Positions 10,061-18,878 of a stretch of DNA of 64,000 nt are shown in pieces (within the stretch, counting starts at the first letter, position 1; each line of letters opens with the position of its first letter). The translations under genes were made by a program, and so were the position numbers. The DNA lies in assembly GCA_033558025.1 (NCBI GenBank), contig JAUCEF010000006.1:2790001-2854000 (forward strand), written 5' to 3'. The notes below the pieces were generated by a model that was not told where the DNA came from, searched no databases, and saw nothing but the letters and a program-made list of their open reading frames with translations. Source of the stretch: Phytophthora sp. 'mugwort' (taxonomy: Eukaryota; Oomycota; Peronosporomycetes; Peronosporales; Peronosporaceae).

Positions 10061-10894
10061 CCTGGCGCTTCCCGGCAATAGCCGCTGGGGGGGGAGCAAG
10101 GCCAACAGCAGAGCTGTCGCTCTGGTCTTGAAGAGGAACGGCCTCACGAGCGTGAGAGCCGCTAGCTGTGACAGCAGAAGCATCGAGTGCGAGAGAGGCC
10201 TGGGGGCGAGGTCGGTAGGCAAGGGTAACTGGCGTTTCGCCTTGAGTTTCGCAAACTCGAAACGGATTCTACGTTCGACTCGAGCATCAGTTTCACTAAA
10301 ACTAGCCCGAAGGGCATCAATGGAAGAGAGCTAGCGAGCTCCTTCCACCCAACTTTGGAACTGTTCATCGTCTTCCCAAGACGTCTCTCTGACAGGAGCA
10401 CGACTGGGTAAGTCCACATCGGTGGAACCGAGCCGTGCTGAGCTTGCACATGCAGGCGCTCACGATACTCGCGCTGAGTAGCCACTTGAAGAGTCAAGTA
10501 TCTCTCTCTGAGAGACTCTCGCGCGCGAGCTCGTCTGGTGTTGCGGCCGCCGCCCAATAGCATATGTGCTAAGCAACTCCGATGCTGCTCAGCGAGCCAC
10601 TTCGCTGGGGATCGCGAGGCTCAAAGCCATAATCACGACGTGACGGGGTAAGCAATGGCTGATCCATAGGTCGCCTCGAGCGTGGGAACTGCGGGTCAGC
10701 CGCAAGCTGTTGCTCCTGGACTTCGTCCAAAAGATTGGTGATGACACCAGACCCCTTGGGATCATCTGTTGTTCCTCGCGAAGGTAGCGGGGGAGCATTA
10801 TTGCGCAGGACTCGTGGATTCGAGAGCTCGAAAGGATCGGAGCGCGCAGTTGGCGGCGCGGGTTCGGCGAGCGGACAGGGCTACTACCGGTCAT
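9944..10894 (-). pseudogene. Opposing-strand gag-like ORFs after relic B
   Basis: Minus-strand frames 10589-10894, 10162-10563 and 9944-10222 follow one another convergent to relic B. The middle one reads ARESLRERYLTLQVATQRE, amphipathic and charged like a gag coiled coil. Another frame nearby gives repeated Arg/Glu/Leu heptads. Frames are broken, so coding status is inferred from composition only. This repeats the pol-plus-opposing-ORF layout of relic A. Confidence 0.35.
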
Positions 10895-11340
10895 GGACTC
10901 AGTGTAGACTCCTCTTCACCTTCCTCAAAGTCGTCAAAGAGGGCGTCTCGCGCAAAGCGTACGGGGGCATTGCATCCAGCGGCTTCGCCGCCTCCACTCA
11001 CGGAATTTTGACCGTATCGCGCTTGTGCGCTGAGTGATATTCTCGCACCGAGAGCTGCGAGGGTGCGGGTGGCACACGGTCAGAGACCTCTCCCGTACGG
11101 GATGACGAAAGATAACGAAGGTATCGGAGACACAGTGGGGCTTAGCCCGCGGCGAGGGCTGTTATCGCGAGGCGAACGAGGGAGGTCAAACGACGAATTG
11201 GCTGTTGTCATCTGCGTGTGAACATTCGATGCGGAACGAATAGTGGAACGCTCTTGGAGCGGAAGGTTTCGGGCCTTTTTTTCGATAGATACAATCAGAC
11301 CCCCGTGGATACGGTGTGTCCACGGTTTAGTAGAGGAGAG

Positions 11341-11780
11341 TGTAACCGGGTTACACGAAGGTAACTTGAGTGTAGCCGTGCTACGTGTCACTTTGTAGTA
11401 AGTCGTACCAGGTACCGGAATTCAGTACGTGGCCATAGGGCCACTCGATATGTATTTGACTACATTAAACTATGATAGAATCATACATTTACACCACAGG
11501 CGGCTTTGCCGCAGATAAGCAAACAAATAACAGTTCAGTTTTAGCGAAAGAGAGTATTGCCCTAAGTTTAGGATACTGATTCTTTGAGTTTCTCGTGGTA
11601 TAACTAGAGTGCTCTAAGTCTCTGCAAAAAAGACCTTAGGTTAGGATAACCACAGCTAGGACTCGAGTAGTCATACGTCTCCCTCTGACGCACTACGCTA
11701 CGCAGCCCCGCTGCAGCGCGTATGAGCATCACCTAATGGCCAAGCAGCCCCTGTTTCAAACAGAACTTGTGTGCTGCTAG
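11341..11780 (+). repeat. Candidate 3' LTR of relic B
   Basis: A purine tract (AGAGGAGAG, 11332-11340) is followed directly by TGTAACCGGGTTACA (11341-11355), a perfect 7-bp inverted repeat starting with TG. A polypurine tract followed by TG is the usual start of a 3' LTR. The following 400 bp are AT-rich and noncoding. The right end is not resolved; 11780 is only a guess, and no partner LTR is present in the window. Confidence 0.4.
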
Positions 11781-12305
11781 GTGCGTGCTCCTGGCACCGC
11801 ACCATATCCCACTCAAAGCGTTCACGAGCCGGCGAAAGAACCCAGAGCTCCGGTTGGGACTTCGACTTGCGTGGGGCTACCCTTCGATAATGCCCCTACA
11901 CTGTGACTCTTTCCGGAGGCGGAGTCCACTTTCTGGAAGTGGGCAGCTACGCGCTGCTCACAAGGGCAACTCGACGTTCATCGGCGGGATCTCACGTTAG
12001 AGGACATACTCTCGACCTCTTCGATCTCCGCGTTGACTTTGCCGATGTGGTAAACAAACGGTAGTTCTCTAAGGAACTGCAGAAGCGAGACCACACCCGC
12101 GCTCATCATGAGCGCGGGTATGGTCTTAGCTCCACTACCACACCTGTTCGGGCAAGAAATCCCGAACTACTTACAAAGCCGTCGCCGACTCTGTTCCCAG
12201 ATCGCGACAGCCTTCAGGCGCAGTCAGTCTAGTCATTCAATCGGCTCGCAGGAGCTCTCAATAACTGAGTACCCCCTACATTTCACGCGGTAGTGGGTCT
12301 CTCCA
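11781..12305. other. No gene seen; sequence between relics B and C
   Basis: Only short chance frames. GAGTACCCCCTACATTTCA near 12270 may be an LTR edge of the minus-strand relic C, but no matching copy could be found in the window. Confidence 0.3.
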
Positions 12306-14750
12306 TTACGGTCGAGGCGAGGCGGCGATGGCCTCGTGCGAGTACGCGTATGAGGCACCGCCCCTACGGTCCGGATCAGGACCCGGCGCGCCGCCTTCGG
12401 CTCCACCTCGAGCCGTTGAGGACTGCGCTCTCCGTCGTCGAGTCCTTGTGCTGGAGATTGCGCTTTGCGTCGGTGAGGGCGGGCGTGCAGCCTTGTTGGC
12501 CCTTGGAGATCGGGTCGACCGTCGGACCAATGACGTGGACGAGGCTGCCCGACGTATGGATGCCCTTTGGACGTCCGTGGACCGTGTCCAGAGGGAGACG
12601 TACCTCCTTTGGGACCCCCCTGCGGCCTGTGCTTCAGGCGGGAGCGACTCCTGCGTACTCCCAGAGGTACCGCTATGGCTCATACTCGTCGAATGAAGTC
12701 GCGGTTTCTTCATAGTATGGAGCCCCTTCCGCGGTCTCGCAAGGGACCTGGGCTTCCGGCCTTGGGGGGGGGGGGGGGGGGGGCACCTCCAGGCGGTGGA
12801 GACGCAGCCTCGTTTCCAGGAGCTGGCTTCGATTCCGCATTCGGAGCCTGCGGGGCTGCCGAGCACTACGGATCATGGTACTGCTTCAGACGGCCCACGT
12901 AGAACCTCGGGTTGGTCGTCATCGACTTAGGCAGATCCATGGGGTACGCCACATCATGTCTGGACAGAATCGCGAAGGGTCCGATGAAGCGGTGCTTCAA
13001 CTTGTTGCTCCCTACGGTACTTACCGTGGCTAGTTGTAGGTTCCTAGTGTCTAGTAGGATTAACCCACACACACACGTTAAACGTAGAGTGTCCTTAAGC
13101 ACTCGGTTGACACGCTCCGTCTACCCATCCGTTTGAGGATAATCGGCAGCGGACATGTGCAGCCTCGTTCTAAGTGGTTGGAACAGCGTTCGCCAGAACG
13201 CAGAGATAAAATCGTGACCCGCGGTTTACGATTGTCTCCACTCGCGGCCTGTTCCTCGGTCACCGCCTCTTTGACCGGAGCAAGTTGCACCACTTGCTCA
13301 GACGGCACACGAGCACCACGATGCCGGTGTTTTCGTGGCCATCCGTTGGGAGTCCAAAGAAGAAGTCCAGACTCATCAACTTCCAGCAGTCCGCAAGAAC
13401 GGGCAGACTCCGCAAAGGAGTCGAGGCGTGCCCCGGGGGGTTTCATCCGCTGACATGTTTCACATGTCTTCACGTACTCTGCGACCTACTTGTACATGTT
13501 GGTCCACCAAAACTACCGAGAGACCGATTGGAAGGTATTCACGCGGCCCAAGCGACCACTAGAATGCACATCGTACGTCTCCTGAAGGATATCAAACTTG
13601 ATATACTCGTCGTTTGGTACGGCTACCTGTGGGGGGGTCATGGAGCTCTACTCGGTAGTATAGCAGGACATCGTGCCGCTCGTACCTCGATGGAGCCGGG
13701 CTCTCCGGCGTGGCGTGAACCACTCGGCCTTGGCTTCCTTGCCTTCGACCAGAAACCGTACCAGAGGTGTAAGGGCTTCGTCGCCCCGGTACGCCATGCG
13801 TATCTGATCGTATTGATCGGCCGTGGCACGACTGATGTGAGCTAGATCGTAGTTCATCATGCGTAACAACGCATCGGCAAGCACGGTGGGCTTGCCAGGC
13901 TTGTACTCAGCGCGGAAGTTGTATTTCGCGAAGAAGGACAGCACCTCTCTACCGTTTGGGACAAATAGGGCGAATTCGTCGCCGTCCGCACGGATGCGCG
14001 AAGGGATGGGAGCCCAGGATGTGCACCCGGAACTTGACAAGGGTATACTTTATGACAAGCAGGTCCTTCTCATGGACGGGTAGTTCCGCTCGGCGGACTT
14101 GAGCACCCTGGCCTGAAACGATACCGCTTGTTCACGTCCTGCAGCATCGTTCTGCAGTAAAGCACATCCGATTGCATATTCAGATGCATTGCAGACGACG
14201 CTGAACGGCTTCGTCTCGTCCGGCAGTGCCAGGGCCGGCGCCTTCTGAAGACTTGCCTTGATATTGCCAAAGGTTTCTTGGTGTTCACCCCCCCCCCCCG
14301 TGCCAGTCGGTATTCTTCTTCAGAAGATCCGACCCGCGTACCCCTCCCTCCCTTGCTGTACCTGAGGAGGTTGTTGTCCAAGCCCAGTCGCTTCCACAGG
14401 TTCTTCTTGGACCTTGGCGAGGACCAAGACGAAATGACCTTGATCGTCTCTGAGTCGTTCGAACGCCGACGTTGCTGACGAAGCAACCGAGAACTTTGAT
14501 CTCTTGCGCCGCGAAGACGCACTTGTCGATGTTGGCATAAAGCTTGTTCGCTTTCATGATCTCTAGCACTCGACGGAGGTGCTTCAACGCACCTCCATAG
14601 CCGTGCCGAGGGAGGCAAGACGGCTATGGACGAAGATGTCGTCAAAGTACGACTGTGCGTACGCACGCAACGGTCAAAACAACTGCGTGACAAGGCGATT
14701 GAACGTCGTCGGGGCATTAGACAGGCCCTGTGGTATCACAAGCCACTCTC
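12306..14750 (-). mobile_element. Ty3/gypsy relic C (reverse transcriptase to integrase)
   Basis: Read on the minus strand from 14750 down: RT with a catalytic YFDD box (14638-14649), the RT tail (KHLRRVLEIMKANKLYANI, then KCVFAAQEIKVLGC), RNase H (ALALPDETKPFSVVCNASE in one frame, then REVLSFFAKYNFRAEYKPG), integrase zinc region (CETCQRMKPPGA) and integrase C-terminus (LKHRFIGPFAILSRHDVAY, then FYVGRLKQYHDP, 12866-13102). Frames break near 14290 at a 12-base C run, near 14070 and near 13500, and most of the integrase core is missing. The hinge after 12866 contains a 20-base G run. This is a dead copy in the opposite orientation to relics A and B. Confidence 0.8.
12328..12696 (+). other. Plus-strand ORF opposing relic C (doubtful)
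   Basis: A 122-codon frame, Arg/Ala/Leu-rich, with possible heptads (RVDRRTNDVDEAARRMDAL). It lies just 3' of the integrase end of relic C, on the opposite strand. That position parallels the opposing ORFs of relics A and B. It may be only the shadow of the GC-rich hinge of relic C, so it is kept as a note, not as a gene call. Confidence 0.2.
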
Positions 14751-14952
14751 AGAGCAGACCGCTCGGGGTGCTCACTGAGGAGAGCGGGATGTCGCTCTCG
14801 CGCATCAGGATCTGGTAGTATCCGTCCACCAGATCCAGGGCGCTGTACAACTCGCACCCGACTATGTTGCTCAACAAGACATCATCCCGCGGGATGGGTA
14901 TTCGGGTCGACACCGTCGCGCTGTTAGCTTGTTGAAAGCATGATAGAATAAG

Positions 14953-15141
14953 ACAGATCCTATCGCCAATTTAATACCCTTGGTGGAAGCTATTCCTATT
15001 ATATACAGCAACTTATTAACTATCAGAGCGGGAATTTTGAAAACAAACAACCATAGGGAGCAAAGTCGGTGGATTACTCAATGTATTAAGTTTGATGAAC
15101 TATTATCTTGCACAGCTACTAAATTGGCGAGGGGGAACTGT
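14953..15141. repeat. Small inverted-repeat element (MITE), copy 1
   Basis: About 190 bp. The left end ACAGATCCTATCGCCAATTT is the near-inverse of the right end, which reads AAATTGGCGAGG then GGGAACTGT. Ends of the CAGTTC type next to TA suggest a Tc1/mariner-like non-autonomous element. The interior is noncoding (GGTGGAAGCTATTC and TATCAGAGCGGGAATT are shared with copy 2). It has been inserted beside the end of relic C. Confidence 0.65.
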
Positions 15142-15344
15142 ATCACTGGTACGGTACGTCTCAGTGGTGTTGTTCAGTTGTGGCGGCAATGTCACATGGT
15201 GACTTTTTTCGATTTTATAGGGCCTCGTAATACAGCAATCCTCTCGGTCATGATATCGCGATTTGTGATTCACTCCACGTACTATACGAGGAGGGTTCTC
15301 AATGACCAACACCATACAAGCACAAGTCAAATGTGCCTCTACCT
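15142..15344. other. Short noncoding gap
   Basis: No coding frame or repeat was recognised between MITE copy 1 and the pogo-like relic. A 75-codon minus-strand frame here has no coding features. Confidence 0.3.
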
Positions 15345-16140
15345 TTACTTACCGTTTAGTGATACATAAGCATCTATTATCACTACGCAAAGGTGCTTAA
15401 CTATTGCTAAGGTCATTTTGGTGCAGGACGTCCGAAAAAGTCGAGCATCGACTTTTTGTTGCTTGCAGCCTTGTTTACGCGCAAGCTCCTCTCTAAACAC
15501 TCTCTGCATCGTTCGAAGCCCGATAATCTCTCTTGAAGGCACCCCCATCGCATCGGCGCTAACGAAAAGTTGGGCCATCCATTGAAGACGCTCATTTAGC
15601 TCTTCTGTGGACAGGTTCTCCGGCGCCGGATCAGTAGAAGCAGCACTATCGTCTTCTTCGTCGAGACCGCCTACATCGCCATCGTGCCTGCAACTGTTCT
15701 CACTCCGTGGAGACTCTATCCGGCAGAAATCTGCGTCCGTTGGCTCATCCGCGGGGTTGTTCTCTTCCGACGAGTTCAACAGCTCTGCGACCGACACCGG
15801 ATTCGAGGGTGCAGACGGGACAGCATCTCTGGCGGCTCGTTCATGATGCCGTCCTCCGCGTCCGGCTCCTCGTACTCGCAAGTATAGTAGTCAAGCAAGC
15901 CTGTCTTCTTCCAGCGGTTAATGAAGACGCTGGGAAGCAGAGCGTCCGATGCACCACAACACCGTCTGTAGCACGTCGACGCTGTAGAGCTCGGAGACCC
16001 TGCTTAGGTCCATGCTCGGGTCTGCTTCAAGCTTGTCGTGGTCGTGCTGCACTTGCCGCCGCCAGTAATGGCGCTTGAAAGCATCAATTCTGCCTGCATC
16101 TAGAGGTTGCCGTTTGCTGAAAAAGGTCACAACGAACCGG
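15345..16140 (-). pseudogene. pogo/Tigger-like transposase, C-terminal part
   Basis: The minus-strand frame 15918-16130 begins FFSKRQPLDAGRIDAFKRHY, matching the end of the pogo DDE domain, where QPLDxGxIxxFKxxY is typical. It continues to SVDVLQTVLWC. In a shifted frame LPSVFINRWKKTGLL follows, the usual Trp-Lys-Thr-Gly tail. Frame 15345-15881 then gives an acidic C-terminal tail with EELNERLQWMAQLFV. Transposases of this family cut and paste TA-flanked elements. The first two catalytic Asp regions are absent here. See also 18306-18675. Confidence 0.6.
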
Positions 16141-17000
16141 AAATCAGAATGTACCAGTTTTAAGGCACATGCCTTGTAATAGCTCCAGGTAGTAATGATT
16201 GTTTGGTCCCGACACTATCACGAGGAGAGGATCGTCTGCACGACGTAAGTAAAATATTGTTGACGCTATACAGATGTGCTGTACAGTACACGTACAGCAC
16301 ATCAAATCGTACCTGTTATGCACTAACATACTTCGAATTATGTGATACTACATATGGTAACACGATATATTAATAGTATGGTATAGGTAGTTGACTATCC
16401 ATGGACGTCTATGCCTATGTCCTCGCTTCTTCTTTTCCTGACTTCAATACACAAGCACCTTCGGGCCCCTACACATACTATGTCTATAATATTTCTAGCG
16501 CCTACTAACCTTCCGAAGCCCTGTACATCTGCAAATCCTTTGCTTCAACACGAATGCACCGATGTAATACCGTATGAATCTATAAATATCTTCTGCCGCG
16601 CACCTGTCGTATATCCGGCGGATATGCGGATAATATCCGCTACCATGAGGTTTTCACCATAAGATGCTGACAAACACAATAAAAATTATCCCCTATCCCT
16701 AAACTTCCCTTGACGGCTCGCAGCGCTAGCTTTTAAACAACCGATCGGCGCTGCGGCTCGCATGCGAGCTCCGCTCGTTAAACCAATGCTGGTCCCATCC
16801 GCGTGCTACGTACATCATGTACTACATGGGCTACAAATCTCTTGAATCCCCTTCTTGTATTGACGCAGCATTTTTTATTGTGCTCGTCAGGGATTTGTTG
16901 TACTGAACATATTTTCTTGGTGGGATGCCGTTTATACCATGGGTTGTGCTGTGGCACAGCCTGTGTTCCTCCTTTCCAATCGGCGACGCTATCATGCCAA
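16141..17000. other. No gene seen
   Basis: AT-rich noncoding sequence. Short hairpins occur near 16617 (ATATCC and GGATAT arms). CTTGACGGCTCGC near 16710 recurs in inverse orientation near 48260, perhaps an end of another dispersed repeat. No coding frame is convincing. Confidence 0.3.
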
Positions 17001-17192
17001 TACAAATCTGCCTCGCCAATTTAATACCCTCGGTGGAAGCTATTCGTATTATATACAGCAACATATTAGCTATCAGAGCGGGAATTGTGCAAACAGACAA
17101 CAATAGGGAAAGTAGGTGGATGACTCAATGTATTAGGTTTGATAGATTATTAGCTTGCACAGCAACTAAATTGGCGAGGGCGAACTGTTTAT
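17001..17192. repeat. Small inverted-repeat element (MITE), copy 2
   Basis: This second copy aligns with 14953-15141 over its whole length at roughly 85-90% by eye. Terminal inverted repeats are CCTCGCCAATTT (17011-17022) and AAATTGGCGAGG (17168-17179), extended outwards by weaker matches to TACA...GAACTGT and bounded by TA on both sides. It sits about 190 bp upstream of the start codon of the decayed effector gene. Confidence 0.7.
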
Positions 17193-17331
17193 TAGTTGTA
17201 CCTGTAATTTACAGCTACGCAACATACAACGGAATCCCATCTCCGAATGAAACATTGGGTGGCTATCGCTTCGTGAGCACTACTGTATCAGTAACTATTG
17301 GGATCGAATCTCTGGGTGAAACATTTGGTGA

Positions 17332-17347
17332 CTCTCACTTTGCAATT
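17332..17347 (+). promoter_or_regulatory. Oomycete initiator element of the decayed effector gene
   Basis: CTCTCACTTTGCAATTT matches the oomycete initiator consensus (GCTCATTYBNCAWTTT) with few differences, and a pyrimidine-rich flank (CTTTCTCATCC) follows as expected. It lies about 35 bp before the ATG at 17382, the normal distance. The promoter is well kept although the gene is broken. Confidence 0.6.
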
Positions 17348-17381
17348 TGCTTTCTCATCCGTCAACAGACTCGTACTAACC

Positions 17382-17907
17382 ATGCACAGTGTATCCTTCT
17401 ACTGCTTGCGGTCGCAGTCCTAGCCAGCAGCAATGTCATCGCGGACCAGAACCAGCTTTCCTCGAAGACTACCCCGATTTCGTGGCACCCGACGGTATGT
17501 TTACTCAGGAATCCAACAAGAGATTCGTTCGAGTCAAAGAAGACAGCGACTTGATGACAGCTAAGGAAGAGCATACGAAAGTCTCGGGGCTACACACAAA
17601 AGCTGGCTAAGCAACTCAAATTGAGGAATCAAACTCAGAACGAGCTTGTCACAGCTGCACGAAAAGCCTATAACAAAAAGCTCGCCGCAACTGCGAAAAA
17701 AATGAAGCCGAACGACCCAAAGGCCCCGGCTACGCTTGCCAGTGTGGAGACGGAGAAGTTCTTCGTTACAAGGGGAATACGAAGGTGCTCTTGACGCCAG
17801 AGCAGGCCTTCAGTCGGGGATTGATCAAATCGTTTGACCAACGACAAAGTTATACACGTTTCTACAACAAGTTCAACAATTTGAAAGGTCCGAAAACAGG
17901 ACCTTAG
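17382..17907 (+). pseudogene. RXLR-type secreted effector, pseudogene
   Basis: ATG at 17382, but the hydrophobic signal-peptide core (LLLLAVAVLASSN) is in a neighbouring frame, so one frameshift falls right after the start. A second frame carries the host-targeting region: RFVR at 17521-17532, equivalent to RXLR with Val for Leu, then an acidic K-E-E stretch about 25 bp later in place of dEER. The frame then ends at a stop near 17608, while the helical Lys-rich C-terminal domain continues in the first frame to about 17790 and in a third frame to a stop at 17905-17907. That makes at least four breaks over about 175 codons. Intact relatives are secreted and act inside host cells; this copy cannot be expressed as such. 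Confidence 0.7.
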
Positions 17908-18305
17908 GGACTTCAGCTATTGCTTACAAATACCTAAACAAACTTTTCGTGACGCGTCAAACATTTGTCTAAGGTCTGACAAATGGGACCCTGAGGACTT
18001 CATAAGCTTTCGCTCGCAAATATAACTGCGTTCTGGGGGGGGGGGGCTATGCGGCTCATTTCAGCAACTTTACATTAATGTAGGCTACCGTTTCGGGGTC
18101 TTTTCTATTAACTCCGGCGTTCCGATCTCTTTTCAATCCCACCTTTTTCGGTTGCAAGTGAACGAGCTTGAGTACTTAAAACCTGCGATACTGCCCCGTG
18201 GAGCACTATGTTAGTGCCCCACGCCTTATGTATTATACAGGTGAGGCACTATTAAAGGGATGGGCTTTGAATCTTGACCCTTTCGTCATCATAGAGGGCT
18301 TCATT
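17908..18305. other. No gene seen
   Basis: This is the former 3' region of the effector pseudogene. Two similar words (GGACCTTAGGGACTTCAG and GGACCCTGAGGACTTCATA) lie about 75 bp apart, a small imperfect direct repeat. A 12-base G run lies at 18035-18046. Confidence 0.3.
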
Positions 18306-18675
18306 TTACGCCCTGAAGCAGAGCCGCAAAGACGGCGGTAGCACTTTTTTTTTTTTTCCAACCCGAAACGAGTTCACGTTCATGTCATTGGCCCCATGGA
18401 ATTCGATGGTTGTGTTGCGATTGTGGTCAAGGAATACAGCAGTCTCGTAATGTTGTAAATGTGTGAGTACTGAAAGTTGTACTCCTTGATCAACTGCTGG
18501 ACGTGCTCGATGTCTTCCTGTCGAGCTTTTGCTTCTTGACAGCCAGACGCGCGAATCCTCCAGTTCTTGGAATATAAACAGCTTCTCTTCCACCGTGAAC
18601 GTAGGCTTGATCGCCGCGACTTGAAGTTGACAATGAAAGGTGACAGGCTGCTCCCTGAGCTACCAGTGTCACCAC
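18306..18675 (-). pseudogene. pogo/Tigger-like transposase, N-terminal and first catalytic part
   Basis: The minus-strand frame begins FTVEEKLFIFQELEDS, the usual opening of the DNA-binding region. After a frame change it shows IYNI followed by ETAVFLDHNRNTTIEFHGA and then AVFAALLQGVK. The last part fits the pogo DDE box (IYNxDET/PVxF..., then AVxxxxxxDGxK). Residues in between are missing. Strand and order fit the C-terminal part at 15345-16140, so the two may be halves of one element separated by about 2.2 kb. Confidence 0.5.
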
Positions 18676-18878
18676 TGAGGTTGGTTTATGCGGGGGGGGG
18701 GGGGGGGGGCATTATTAGAGGAAGGTGGAGCGGTTTTACCAGATTTGCCGTAAATAGTAGGGTACCCCTCAGGTGATACCAATTCCAGTAAGTACCCCTT
18801 TTACACATTGCGTACCCTTATTGCGTGGTCTACAGGATCAGTATTACCGTAATACGACTTCGCCATCCATTGACGCCC
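18676..18878 (+). promoter_or_regulatory. Upstream region of the SulP permease gene
   Basis: It contains an 18-base G run (18692-18709), two GTACCCC words (18762-18768 and 18792-18798) and a 15-bp near-palindrome GTATTACCGTAATAC (18841-18855) that ends 23 bp before the preferred ATG. The same palindrome, with two changes, lies upstream of the C13 protease gene. No clear initiator was found. Confidence 0.4.

Noticed and set aside
12764..12783. 20-base G run as a G-quadruplex regulator
   Set aside because: It lies in the hinge of a dead retroelement and may be an artefact; no regulatory context is seen.
16925..17554. 209-codon plus frame spanning the MITE and the effector start
   Set aside because: It runs through a MITE copy and only enters the effector signal-peptide frame by chance; it is not a gene.
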